Below, one piece after another: positions 13,504 to 24,667 of a stretch of 64,000 nucleotides of DNA (within the stretch, counting starts at the first letter, position 1; each line of letters opens with the position of its first letter). The DNA is from Thermothelomyces thermophilus ATCC 42464. Lineage: Eukaryota > Ascomycota > Sordariomycetes > Sordariales > Chaetomiaceae. A model generated the notes under the pieces. That model saw only the letters and a program-made list of their open reading frames with translations, was not told the DNA's origin and made no database searches. The stretch covers positions 6,386,001-6,450,000 of the forward strand of contig NC_016472.1 of NCBI RefSeq assembly GCF_000226095.1, in the 5' to 3' direction. The position numbers and the translations under genes are program-made.

Positions 13504-16322
13504 TGCTTCATTTTTTTTGCCCAGGCTCCAACCCTCCATCCTTCGGTTAGTACTACTGTTCCCGTTTTTTCATCGCTGGTTCGAATGCAGTTTGCGGTGC
13601 GCCTTTCTTCATACCCGAGCTCTTGGTAAGAAGTTTCTCCTTGGAGCTGCGGCATCTCGCAGCAGCACACTACATTGGAAAATTGGCGTCTGTTTTCGAC
13701 TGCGGCATGAGGAGTCGCGATCGATGGAAGCCGGCTTGGTCCGAAATCGCCAAGATCGCCAGTCCCTGGAAAGATTCCGGAAACACAGTTCCTACTGTGT
13801 GGATCAGGCCCCTGCTGGCTCGCTGTAGGGTAAGCCACCGTTGTGGATCCGGAATCTGGTCATTTACACTATGGGTGATACTAGTATTAATACCGTTATT
13901 CCGTACACAGTACAGCGCATTTTTTACACCGGTAATACATGACTTTTCGGTTCCTGCATCGCATCTTACGGAACCTCCGAACCACAGGCTCTCTGCGACA
14001 ATTGTTTTAGGTATAATGAACGCGACTCTATTATTCAAGTCGATGGTTGAGTTGGCGAAATTACTTTGTAGCACTGTTACAGGGCACCGTACTTCTTGTC
14101 TTCGCGCTGCTCGCACGCCAGCATGAATTCATGACGCAGTCCGCGCGTTTCAACACATGCGCCCCGTCATGGTGTCTCGGGAATGCCATCATCCAGGTGT
14201 CGTTCCGAGTGCCTCGACATCGCAAACCTCCCATCTCTCCTGCGACCGTGCCAAAGCCAATGGCCATTGCTCTCGGGACACCAAATTCCCAGAGCCGGGT
14301 GCAGCCAATGTACAGTACATACATACACTACTGTGCGCTTCTACGAAGTACGTCAGACGGGGTCGCGGCTGGTGTGCGCATCTTCGCCACTAGCCGGTCA
14401 CGGTTGATGGAAAGGCTTTTATCGGCCCGCCGCGCTTTGAATGATGATGGTCTACGGATTACATGAGCATGGACATCGACGGAAAGACCTCTCTCTTCGG
14501 GCCCGAACGTGGTCCGTCAGCGCAGCTCTCCCAAACAATCAAGAGTGGAATTGTGGCGCTCGACCGCAGGCTCTCAACGGCTCGTTCTGGACCCGAGAAG
14601 ATGCCCAGAGACACCGGCCATGGCGGAGCGTGGTTTGAGTTCCCTGCAGGGCTCCGAAGCACACCACTTGCGACCCGAAACAATGAGGGGGGCCCTGTTG
14701 GGTGGTGATCCAACCACAGGTTGCAACGCTGGTTTGCGCCAGGAGGAGCTGCGGTTCTCCGCCACAGTCCTGAGTGCAAAGTACTTGGTAGGTAGTGTAT
14801 CCATCCTTCCAGGGTTGCGCCCGGCGAACCGGTGAAGATCCTCCTCATTTGCCTGCATTAACCCCGAACCAAAGGTTTCCTTCGGCACCCGCGCGACCGA
14901 CGTGTACGAGTATGTTCCAGGGATATTCCTTACAGCCTGGACGCGTGCACACTTGGTATCCTATATTCCGTACTGGAAACGGCACTCGATCAGAACAACT
15001 TTCGGCTCATAATAATACACTAGTGTACAAGTAATCCGTACAATACAGTCGTACACCATCATCGCAGGGCAGTGGGGCAGCCCCGCTCTTCCAGACCTTC
15101 GCTCTCCTGGGCAGTGTTGCGCATCGGTTTTGGGGCTAGCGTGGTCGCCAGCCCACCGGCCCTCTCCAAACCAGAGTTTGGCTGGATCTCTCCGAGCCCT
15201 GATTTCGCCCGAGAGAGCACACTTGTTGCTCCTACACTAATAAATGTTCGTTCCTTGCCGGGCGGAGCTCCGCCAGGGCAATGCTCATAAAAAGCAATCA
15301 CCACCACTGCGACCATCACCAATAAAATCACATCCTCTCCTGTAAGCTCACAGGAGGACATAGGGACCATGTCGTTGTTCCCAATTCTGCCGATGCCCAA
15401 GACGATTTGGTTCAGGAGACCACCTGCTTGATTCGCAGTACGCTGTACTCCGTACTGCGGTCGAAGGCACATGTGCCAGCCCTTTTTTGATTGGCTGGGG
15501 TCCAGGTTTTAGGCTTCACTTTTACGCCGTTTCCCGTCACTCTGATCATTTCTCCCACTGTACGTATACACAGTACGGCATGCAGAATTTTTTACACAGT
15601 ACTCTGTTAATCTCAGTTCGCAACCTAATCTACGCTAATACCAACGTGAGTGGCTTTCGGTTGATAATGTGTGCTCTCGCCTCGTGGCTGTGCTTCACAG
15701 CAACAAAGTAACTACCGCTGTCAAAGTGGTTAACTATTATAATCCGAGCCGGAGCAGGTTCTGGCCGACGAACAATGTTTGGTTCTGCAAACTTGCACTG
15801 TCTCAGGCTTCCTTTCTTTCCGTTAGCGCTAACCGATACGGTACTGAACTGTGTACGGTGTAATAAGGCTCGTAATCACTCACAATCGATGAGGTGCCCC
15901 GGGAAGCTTTACCATTGACTGGAACGTCCCAAGCAGTTCTCGCCCACCCGTCAATCCCCAGTCCCGCGCGCGCAGCCTTCTGCAAAGCTCCCCTCATCAT
16001 CCCACACCAAATCTTTCTCCAACCCCCAACCTTTTTTTCCCCCTTCCAGTCATCGTTCATCTTGCGCAGCTCCTAATCTGTACCTGCACCCAAAGTCCTC
16101 CGCCCGGTGTCTTATTGCGCCCGCCCCTCAGCGTCGTCAGTTATCCTTCCTACTCGGCTTGGGCTCCCCTGCCGCGCGTTCCAACCGAAGAGCACCGATT
16201 CCAACAAAAGCACGGCAAGAGCCCTCATTGCCCTCGCGGTACTTGACATCCTTTCTCCACCAGTTGTCGCGCACTGCTGCGCGTTCCCACTCGTAACCCC
16301 CGAACCTCGTCTCCCGATCAGC

Positions 16323-16376
16323 GCAATCGTCGCAATCGTCGCAATCGTCGCAATCGTCGCAATCGTCGCAATCGTC
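16323..16376 (+). repeat. Six tandem copies of a 9-bp unit upstream of the RRM gene
   Basis: Six perfect copies of GCAATCGTC, 58-111 bp before the chosen start of the Scw1/Whi3-like gene, so probably in its 5' UTR. Because the unit is a multiple of three, the upstream frame stays open through it and would read as an Ile-Val-Ala repeat. Confidence 0.9.
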
Positions 16377-16433
16377 GCAGCCAACGACACAACCCATTTC
16401 CTCCACTGCGCAGCGCTGCATGCGTCGCGAGGC

Positions 16434-18131
16434 ATGAACGGGGATAACAACCCGCCGAGTTCGACCACTGGCGCGCCAGCCAACGGCTCGTTTGCCGCCC
16501 TGGCGTCGAGTCGCGCGAGTCCCTTCCCCGCGACCACCGCCGCGACGAAGACCACAATGGCCGTCCCGGCCTATCTTCCCCCGGCGCAGGCCTACCGCCC
16601 GCCTGCGTCTTCTCAGCCGGGCTACCCGCCGTCACTTTCCAATGCCAATTCCTTTGATCGCGGCACCAAAAAGTCTCTGGGCACCCTGCAATCCGCGACG
16701 CCCCCGACTCTCTCCTCAGCGCTGATTCGTAACCTCCCGCTCAACACGTCGGAGGAGTCACTGCGCTTGATGATGGTTTTTTCCAAGGATTTGGTCGATG
16801 TCGAGGTCTTGCCTGTTGAACAATCCGCCGATGCCGGTTTCCGATCCGCGATCCTCAAGTTCAAAAGCCCGGCGGGCGCACAGGAAGCCAAGAACATGCT
16901 CGACGGGAAATCCAACATTTCGAACGATGCCGAGATGATTGTCGAGATCCTCGGCAGCTCGAGTCCCACGGCCCTGGGCAAGCGATTTTCCAACGACGCC
17001 ATCATGTCCGCGGGCGCTCCCAACTCGAACGGCTCCGCGACTCCATCTGCTCCGTCGTCAAGACAGACATCGCGGTTCAACGGGACGTTCCAATCGCTGG
17101 ACAAGATCACGCCTCCTCTGAACAACAAGTTTGGAGATTTGACCGCGCACGAAGCTAGCGCCCCCTACCATAACATCTTCGGGCCGCAATCGCCGATCGG
17201 AAACCATCTCGCCACCGGCACGCAGATGACCAGCAAATCGCTGATCGATTCTGCCGAGGACGATGAGACCAAGGAGCTGCTCAAAGACCCCGTCGGCTTT
17301 GCCGAGAACGGTCTGCAGCGTCGACAGACAGCGCCGCAGCTGCCGATATCCCGCATGGCGAACCTGTCACTGAACACCACCCCGAGCCCTGCCGCTACAC
17401 ACACTCCGATGGGGTACTACGGCCACGCCGGCATGGGGACACTTCCTGGAATGCCAAACACGATGTCGCCCACAGCAATGGGCGGCCACGGCACAGGATA
17501 CAATGCCCCGATGCCCCACCGGATGAATAACTTCCCACCAGCGAACCCGGCCGACCAGAACCCGCCGTGCAACACGCTCTACGTCGGCAACCTGCCCCTT
17601 GACACCTCTGAGGAGGAGCTGAAGGCCATGTTCTCGCGGCAGCGTGGATACAAACGCCTCTGCTTCAGGACCAAACAGAATGGGCCCATGTGCTTTGTCG
17701 AGTTTGAAGACGTCACCTTTGCGACTAAGGCCTTGCACGAACTCTACGGACAACCGCTCCACAACAGCGTCAAGGGAGGCATCCGCTTGAGCTTCTCCAA
17801 GAACCCTCTCGGTGTACGATCAAATCAGAACCAAAACCAAAACGGCGCGGGCGCCATGGGCAGCGGCATGAACGGGATGCACTCCGGGTCCGCCAGCGGA
17901 TTCACCACAGCCAGCGGCCCTCCACCCGGATTGAGTGCGCCTCCAGGTCTCTCCTCGAATCGTGGTGGATACCCGCCATCGACCGGCCTCGCCACTGGCA
18001 CCACCAGCATGTACGCCCCTCCCAACATGTCAAACGCACCTGGCAACCCATGGGGCGGTGTGTACAACGGAAACGGCCCTGTGATGGCCGGTAATCCATC
18101 GGCATTCCCGCCTTATATGATGGGGCGATAA
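16434..18131 (+). CDS. Scw1/Whi3-like RNA-binding protein with two RRMs
   Basis: A 565-aa protein related to fission yeast Scw1 and budding yeast Whi3, cytoplasmic RNA-binding regulators of cell wall integrity and cell-cycle mRNAs. An N-terminal RRM-like fold lies near residues 95-180 ([20 protein letters not shown]), and a canonical C-terminal RRM near 380-465 has RNP2 (LYVGNLP) and an RNP1-position block ([10 protein letters not shown]) and ends [10 protein letters not shown], as in this family. The linkers are Pro/Ser/Asn-rich and the tail Gly/Asn/Met-rich, suggesting condensate-type disorder. I chose the ATG at 16434 (MNGDNNPP) because it begins a typical low-complexity N-terminus. The frame is open upstream to 16107, but that stretch is mostly the 9-bp repeat and looks like 5' UTR. 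No intron is needed. Confidence 0.86.
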   Translation: MNGDNNPPSSTTGAPANGSFAALASSRASPFPATTAATKTTMAVPAYLPPAQAYRPPASSQPGYPPSLSNANSFDRGTKKSLGTLQSATPPTLSSALIRNLPLNTSEESLRLMMVFSKDLVDVEVLPVEQSADAGFRSAILKFKSPAGAQEAKNMLDGKSNISNDAEMIVEILGSSSPTALGKRFSNDAIMSAGAPNSNGSATPSAPSSRQTSRFNGTFQSLDKITPPLNNKFGDLTAHEASAPYHNIFGPQSPIGNHLATGTQMTSKSLIDSAEDDETKELLKDPVGFAENGLQRRQTAPQLPISRMANLSLNTTPSPAATHTPMGYYGHAGMGTLPGMPNTMSPTAMGGHGTGYNAPMPHRMNNFPPANPADQNPPCNTLYVGNLPLDTSEEELKAMFSRQRGYKRLCFRTKQNGPMCFVEFEDVTFATKALHELYGQPLHNSVKGGIRLSFSKNPLGVRSNQNQNQNGAGAMGSGMNGMHSGSASGFTTASGPPPGLSAPPGLSSNRGGYPPSTGLATGTTSMYAPPNMSNAPGNPWGGVYNGNGPVMAGNPSAFPPYMMGR

Positions 18132-20699
18132 CCTAACGACGCGTGAAAATTCCTCCGTCGTTATAGCTGGCCATTTCCTATCTTCCGGCTTCAGCTGGTC
18201 AGGGCCGTTCACTCGATCATTCACCGATCCACCGCCCAGAGGCTTAGGCATTGTTCCCTTGAGATTCAGCTCCAGACCGAGCTTGACTCACTCGATATCC
18301 TCGGTCCGAAACTGGGGGTACTTTATCTTGTTTCTTCATCAGTCATTTGTTTTTTTATCTTGTTCTTCTTTTCTTTCCTTTTCTTTTTTCTCTTTTTTTA
18401 CTCTGCGCACGTAATGATTCCCAGGTTTACGACGATTTGTGGGTCATTTGGTTGGTTGCATTTGTTGGCCTTGTGACGGGGTTTCGCGGCGGGCATCAAA
18501 GTCTTAGAGTCTACTTTCGTTGTGATTCCCCTCTGGCATTGGGACGGATCGCAGTGGCCCCCTAACCCTTCGTTGGGTCATGGTCACGCGGCTATCATCT
18601 CGGCTTGGTTTCGCACATACACAAATCATGGCAAGCAGGGCGCAAGGTCATGCAGGAAGGCGAAAAGAGGGGGGTTATATTATATGGCCTACGGCGTCTC
18701 GTCGGTTTGACATCACTATCATCGTATCAGAGGCGAGCATCGAGCAGCGATACACATCCCTTGGGAGGTTCATCGGGGGTCTGTTGGAGTTTTGGTATCA
18801 ACCGCAAAAATGGTCGGAGGAGGAGGGAATCTTTTTTTTAGCAGCCGGCAAGCTAACGCACGGTGTCATAACTCCTGACCAACACATACGGACTCGGGTC
18901 ACCGCGGCTTCCTCCCGGACCTTAATGGTGGTACGTTATGACCATGTCACAACAGCACGTCGGCGAAGGAAGAAAAGGAGAAAAAGAAAAAAAAAGCAAC
19001 GCCGTAAGGAGTCATCACCACGAGAGGGGCACGCACAGGGACAGGCAACACACATCCGGGATATACCAGCACAAAGATTTGGGAAGGAAGGACTGATACA
19101 TCACTGGCGCTTTACAAGCTTTCGGCAAAAAGGGATTGCATCGTGGGTTTTCTTACAAGCTGGGCTCGGTTCATTGTTCATCGGGGTCCGGTCAGGTTCG
19201 CATTCGGATCTGGGCATTGCACCCCATTCCCTTGTTTTCCTATTTGTTTTTTTGTCCTCCATACCCTCATTCTCCATTACGATCTTCAACAAGGCCGGCT
19301 TTTTCTTGTTTTTGTTTTTCCTTGTTGTTGACTTTCAATTTTTCTCCATGCCAGCAAAGCTCCCAGGGTCCGCGAGGTTGGCTCGACACACCTTACCCCT
19401 CGCCAGAAGCCCCTCGGCTCCGTTCTGCAGGCCATGGCAATGTACCTGGACGTTGCATGTGCCTGACTGGCGATTCTCTTTTTTTCTTGGTGGGTTTCAC
19501 AGCGGTGGTGCCTGGTTGGTCCAGTTACTTTATTTCTTGTCATCGTCATTGTGGTTGCTTGCTGATATAAATGGTTCATTGTGGTCGGATCCAATACCTT
19601 GAGAATTGCGTGGGCTGTGTTTATTTGGCTGGGTTTAGTGGGATATTCTATGGAGGCGCTGGAGTTCGTTTCCTGACCTTGGATTAACCATCGGCTTGGG
19701 GGTTCCGGCTGCTACTACCAGCGCGAAAGCTCCCGGAAGCCGGAATCAGAGTGTATCCGGTGCTGGATGCGTGCATGGATGGCCGAACCATCGCTCGACG
19801 TTCTTGTTCTCAAGTGGCTCAAGACATGCTCCTGGAACAGGGTTGGGGGTGGGTCCGTCTGTTGTCGCTCTGCTCGCGCTTGATGCATCACACAAAGCAC
19901 GCATCGTTTCCTCTTTTGTTTCTCTTGTTATTTTCTCTTTTTGGTCGCATAGTAGCTTACGGAGTGGTTTGAGATTAATCGAGTCTTTGCCGTGCCCAAA
20001 CACGTCAGCCAAGTGACTTGTTTGACGTCCGTTGGTTTCACGATCAAGGGTCAGTCTAGTCTCAGCGGTGTTTGGCGGACTGCTTTGCCGTGCATGACAC
20101 GGAACGGTGTCATCCATGGCAGAAGATTGCCAACACCAACCAAACGAGAGAGGGCATGCGAAGACCAACAAGAAGCGCAAAAAGACATACAACACTCGGC
20201 ATTCGCTGGTCGTCACCGACCCAACTACTACTCGAGCTCTCGCTAGCTTAACTCGGGGAGAGCGGACGGGATCCCGTGCTTCCTAGCGGATATGGTCGTA
20301 TGTACCAGGGCTGCCGTAGGACAGAGTTGATATGGCAGGCGTTAGAGAGTTTGGAGGGGCTTCTCCGAGGATATGGACCGAGATCTGAGCAACCCGAATC
20401 GTCCCCTGAATTCCTAGGAGGTGGAACACAAGTCTGGCCAAGGAATCCATCACACAAGGAATCCCGGTACCTTCATTGAAACCTCAAAAGGAGTTTGCCA
20501 AGACCCACGAGATGCGCATTCGAGGACTAACGAAGGGCCCGAATCAACAAGACAAAGCGGACCAAACACAGCCCATGGTGTCAATCAATCAATACGGGAG
20601 ATCAGGGCGATCTTGAAACTCGCCAAATCCCTAACTGTCGGGAATCATCCGATCTATCTAACCCTGGAAAGAGGCGGCTAAGCAACAGCAGGTGCAGTC
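18132..20699. other. Long intergenic or 3' UTR region
   Basis: About 2.6 kb between the stop of the RRM gene and the stop of the convergent SDR gene. T-rich and Lys-coding A-rich stretches dominate. A 340-codon open frame (18580-19602) has no recognisable domain and a mix of poly-Lys and poly-Phe/Leu typical of UTR translation. A long 3' UTR or a non-coding transcript is possible. Confidence 0.5.
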
Positions 20700-21893
20700 T
20701 TACTTCCTCCTCTCCCTCGCCCTCCTGCGAAACCAGACCTCCAACAGATCACCGACGAACCCGACCCACCCCCTGACTTGCCTCATCAAGTTCAGCACCG
20801 CCAAGTACCTCCAGACGAAGGTCTCGACTCGCGCGTAGTCGTGCCCGTACATCTCCCAGACCGCCTGCCTCCTCTCCCCCGGCTGCTCTCCCAGCCCCTC
20901 CACCACCCGCACGCCGGCCCCCCCGAGCCCCCCCTCCTTCCCCTCCCCCGCCTCGCCGCCGCCGCCGTCCGCGTCGACGAGCCTCACCTTGGGTCCCACG
21001 CACAGGGCGCGCCCCCTGATCTGCCGGTCGGCGACCAGGCGGGTGGCGGCGTCGACGACGTCGGCCGGGTCGGTCTGGCCCGCGCCGGCGAGCAGGGCGA
21101 CGGCGGAGCCGGGCAGGATGGGCGTGTCGACGAAGTAGGGCGCCAGCGCGTTGACGCGGACCCCGCGCGTCGCCCAGGCGGTCCCGCGCAGCGCCCGGAA
21201 CATGCCCACCACCGCGTGCTTCGACGCCGTGTACTCGGTCTGCCCCGGCAGCGGCAGCAGCCCGGCGATGGAGGCGATCAGCAGGAGGTGGCGGTCGCCG
21301 TCGCGGTCGCCGTTGTCCCGGCGGCCGTCGTGCTTCTTGCGGGGGAGGTGGTGCAGGGCCAGGTGGGCGGTGTACATGACGCCGGTCAGGTTGACGGCGA
21401 GGACGCGGAGCGGGGGAGGCGGGGTGGAGGCGTCGATGGTGGCGGGGGGCGCGTCGAAGAGGGTCGGGGGCGGGGAGGGGTCGAGGAGGTTGGCGGACTC
21501 GGCGATGCCGGCGCCGGCGACGACGGCGTCGAGGGAGCCGGTCGGGGAGAGGGAGACGGCGGTCTGGAAGAGGGCGACCTGGTCCGTCCACGAGGTCACG
21601 TCGCAGTGCTGGTAGGCGATGACCTGGCCCGGGGCGGCGGACGGCGAGGAGCGCAGCTCGGCGACGAGTTCCTCGCCCAGGCGGTCGTTGATGTCGCCGA
21701 TGACGATGTGGGCGCCGTGGCCGGCCCAGTGCCGCGCGAAGGCCGCGCCGAGGCCGGACGCGCCCCCCGTGATGAGGATGGTCCTGCCCGCTAGAGCGGA
21801 CGGGTCATACGGCTTGGAGCAGTCCACGGGAGGTGACTGGCCTACCACGTTGACCACGCTCCAGGGGTCGTCGTCTCTCGGAGGGGTGATCAT
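20700..21893 (-). CDS. Short-chain dehydrogenase/reductase
   Basis: A 397-aa classical SDR with a Rossmann fold and NAD(P)(H) cofactor. The cofactor motif TGGASGLG is at residues 42-49, DVTSW marks the adenine-contact Asp, and the NAG-position motif is degenerate (AGAG). The catalytic Ser lies in LLIASIAG near residue 207, and the YTASK Tyr-Lys pair is near 220. The NALAPYFVDTPIL segment follows, as in this family. The pattern resembles 15-hydroxyprostaglandin dehydrogenase-like fungal SDRs; the substrate cannot be inferred. The C-terminus is longer than in minimal SDRs and ends in an aromatic then Arg-rich tail (LLEVWFRRRARERRK), possibly a membrane-associated anchor. It is a single exon and very GC-rich, which creates long antisense open frames. 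It has no biosynthetic neighbours. Confidence 0.9.
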   Translation of the reverse strand: MITPPRDDDPWSVVNVVGQSPPVDCSKPYDPSALAGRTILITGGASGLGAAFARHWAGHGAHIVIGDINDRLGEELVAELRSSPSAAPGQVIAYQHCDVTSWTDQVALFQTAVSLSPTGSLDAVVAGAGIAESANLLDPSPPPTLFDAPPATIDASTPPPPLRVLAVNLTGVMYTAHLALHHLPRKKHDGRRDNGDRDGDRHLLLIASIAGLLPLPGQTEYTASKHAVVGMFRALRGTAWATRGVRVNALAPYFVDTPILPGSAVALLAGAGQTDPADVVDAATRLVADRQIRGRALCVGPKVRLVDADGGGGEAGEGKEGGLGGAGVRVVEGLGEQPGERRQAVWEMYGHDYARVETFVWRYLAVLNLMRQVRGWVGFVGDLLEVWFRRRARERRK

Positions 21894-23434
21894 GATGATG
21901 ATGTTGGTGTGCTGATCTCGGAGATGTTGTTGCTTTCTGGTTCACTATCAGCGAGCCGAGTTGATGATAGTTTACACTTTTCAAGTGTGTTTGGGGTACT
22001 GGATTTCTACCACTTCTTAAGCTGATGGGTTTTCCGAACCTTAATCCGAGGAATCCTCCCGGCCTCGTCATACGCCTTCTTTCGCTGGGCAAATTGGTTG
22101 CTCAGCTGAGACACGCGGTATCGCGTGTCCCGTCCCGTGTGTACAGGAAGATCGGATAAACAGGCGCCGGTGCCAGTTCCAGTTGTGAAGCGGACTGGAC
22201 CTAGATCTAACAACAGCAACAAGACGTTGGTGAAAGTTCAAGTGGGAAGACAACACTGACGAGCGGGCTGGCATGTCGGAGCCGGGGGTCGATTTCGGAC
22301 TAACTAGGTACTGTACATACATAGTTATATTGTTATGCTGTACATACATACTCCGTACGTACTGTACTGTACATAGTTAATTGCCAATCCTTGCTAGCCC
22401 CAACAAGCCAGAATCGATGGGAGCTGAAGTGGCTTGGGAAGCTTCTCGGCGCTGTCTGGGCAGACCAGCGGTATTTGCCGGTCCAGAACACCACACACCC
22501 TCGAGTATTGAGTAATTATTGTCTGGCAGCATTGGGAGTCGGGGATTCGTAGCAGTTGTTCGATTCCAATTCGCCGGGTCCCTTTCGCATCGGCATTTGT
22601 TGGGTTGCACAGAGGTGGTGGCAGGTCATGCCAACACGCTGCACTATCTTCTCTGCGAAGATCTCAAAAGAGGTTCTGAACAAAGAGGACCAATGAATGG
22701 CTCGGTTGGTGGAGCCCGAGTATAAATTGACTTGGCGACCGCACGCTCCTACTACCCCTGACATTATCTGGCCTCCCACGCGGTGTTTTTCACCAGACTC
22801 AAAGAGACTGCTGTGGCTACCGTGCAAGGCCAAGACGCGTGGGATCGGTGTCGGAAACGGCTTCGACGACATGGAGAAACCTCGAAATGAACACCGGTAT
22901 CCCACCTCTCGCGTTCAATAATTTTGCGACGAGCATCCTAAAACCTCTCGATCTCCGGTTCGGTGTGTAGGCTCATTTTGCTTCATTCTCTCTTCCATTC
23001 TATTATTATTTTAGCGCCTGTATTCAGCAACGCCGTCATATAAGAAAGGATAGGTAACAACCTGGAACTTGATGGGGCCGGAACCAGATGCGCTGGGAGC
23101 GATCGTCCTGGCGGACACTCTGGAGACACCAGCCCTACGGTACCGCGGGTGGACCTCTAGCGTTAGTGTACCCAGGCTCCCCTGCAAGTGTTGGGCTCCT
23201 TGGGGCCTTGGAGCGCAACCCCACGGGCTCCACCCCCGGCTCCGATGCCGGGCGGTGGCGGGGCATGAGTGACGCCGAACAAAAAAGTCGGGGACGCACG
23301 AAGATCACACATTGGGCAAAGACTGACTCACCTCTATCAAGATATATTCCCTCAGCTCTCCCCGTAGTTGGCAGCTCGTCGCGCGAATACCACGGCAGTC
23401 GGTAGAGGAGCCCAACAGACGGACGCACACCAAA
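21894..23434. other. Divergent intergenic region
   Basis: About 1.5 kb between the SDR start and the aspartate-semialdehyde dehydrogenase start, so it should carry both promoters. The region 22308-22378 is packed with TGTACATA, TACTGTAC and ACTCCGTAC words. No gene is seen. Confidence 0.6.
22308..22378. repeat. Dense TGTACATA / ACTCCGTACGTAC block
   Basis: Within 71 bp the word TGTACATA occurs three times, together with one ACTCCGTACGTAC palindrome-rich segment. The same words recur in other intergenic regions of the window (about 12.6, 14.3, 15.4, 25.75, 36.4, 43.9, 61.8 and 62.1 kb). TGTACA is itself palindromic, so the block can form short hairpins. Confidence 0.75.
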
Positions 23435-24667
23435 ATGTCACAATTGCCCGTAAAGAATTGCGGTACGGTGGCCGAGACAGCGACTTTCTTGCCCCGCTAA
23501 TTATAGTCTATCTTCCCGGCGCAAGTCCGCGCTGACATGCCCCTTTGGCAGGTGTTCTGGGCTGCACCGGCTCGGTAGGGCAGCGCTTCATCCTGCTGCT
23601 CCAGCAGCACCCGTCCCTGCGCCTCGTGGCCGTCGGCGCGTCGTCCCGGTCGGCGGGCAAGAAGTACCGCGATGCCGTGCGGTGGAAGCAGGCGAGCCCC
23701 ATCTCACCCGAAGTCGGCGACCTGGTGGTGCGCGAATGCAAGGCGAGCGAGTTCGCCGACTGCGACATCGTCTTCAGCGGCCTCGACAGCGACGTCGCCG
23801 GCGAGATCGAGAAGGAGTTCCGGCAGGCGAACCTGGCCGTCTTTTCCAATGCCAAAAACTACCGCCGCGACCCGCTCGTGCCCCTCGTGGTGCCCACCGT
23901 CAACCTCGATCACCTCGCCCTGATCCCGCACCAGCAGAAGACGCTCGGTCTGAGAAAGGGCTTCCTCGTGTGCAACAGCAACTGCGCCGTTATCGGCCTC
24001 GTCATCCCCTTCGCCGCGCTGCAGGCCAGGTTCGGCAAGATCGATACCGTCTCGGTCGTCACCATGCAGTCCGTCTCGGGCGCCGGCTATCCCGGGGTGA
24101 GCAGCATGGACATCATTGACAACGTGGTGCCCTTCATCCCGGGCGAGGAGGACAAGCTCGAGGCGGAGGCGCGCAAGATCCTGGGCAGCATCAACGCCGA
24201 CGCCACCGCCTTCGAGGCGCAGGAGACGCTCCGCGTCTCGGCCGCGTGCAACCGCGTGCCCGTGATGGACGGTCACACGGTGTGCGTGTCACTGCGCTTC
24301 GCCCAGCGGCCGCCGCCGACGGCCGAGCAGGTCAAGGAGGCCATGCGCAGCTACGTGTCCGAGGCCCAGCGGCTGGGCTGCCCCTCGGCGCCCAACCCGC
24401 CCATCAAGGTGTTTGACGAGCCCGACAGGCCGCAGCCCCGGCTGGACCGCGACTTGTCAAACGGCTACACCGTCAGTGTCGGCCGCGTCCGCGAGGACGA
24501 GAGCGGCATCTTTGATATCAAGTTTGTTGCCTTGAGCCATAACAGTGAGTATCTCGACCCGCAAACGCCCCGGCGCCCCCCCGCTGACGTTGTGTCTAGC
24601 CGTCATCGGTGCTGCTGGCTCATCTATAATCAACGCCGAAGCCGCCATTCTCAAGGGTTTTGTTTAG
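23435..24667 (+). CDS. Aspartate-semialdehyde dehydrogenase
   Basis: Reduces aspartyl-4-phosphate to aspartate-semialdehyde with NADPH, the second step towards threonine, methionine and homoserine; yeast Hom2 is the equivalent. Three exons, 23435-23462, 23552-24544 and 24600-24667, splice in frame to 362 aa, the family's usual length. Exon 1 has only 28 bp (MSQLPVKNC plus one base). The cofactor loop GCTGSVGQ spans residues 12-19. The active-site Cys is in the CNSNCAVIG motif near residue 151; many family members read SNCST at this place. The conserved blocks [18 protein letters not shown] and IPGEEDKLE follow, and the HTVCVSLRF segment carries the substrate-side basic residues. The last exon gives the expected C-terminus [16 protein letters not shown]. 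Without splicing, the frame misses both termini. Confidence 0.93.

Larger units (their letters stand above)
10724..16433. other. Gene-poor block with GTAC-rich motifs
   Basis: About 5.7 kb between the zinc-cluster gene and the RRM gene. It includes the first gene's 3' UTR and the second's promoter and 5' UTR. Many short open frames exist on both strands (longest 231 codons at 11163-11858), but none shows domain motifs or plausible spliced extensions. Visible structure is a (CTG)10 tract and several TACAGTAC, TACATACATAC and TCCGTAC words between 12.6 and 15.6 kb. It may hold non-coding RNA or degraded repeats; I can identify neither. Confidence 0.55.

Noticed and set aside
18580-19602. 340-codon open frame downstream of the RRM gene
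   Set aside because: Poly-Lys and poly-Phe/Leu composition from A- and T-rich UTR-like DNA; no family likeness.
20778-21794. 338-codon open frame antisense to the SDR gene
   Set aside because: Same GC-driven artefact; the SDR on the minus strand has all catalytic motifs.
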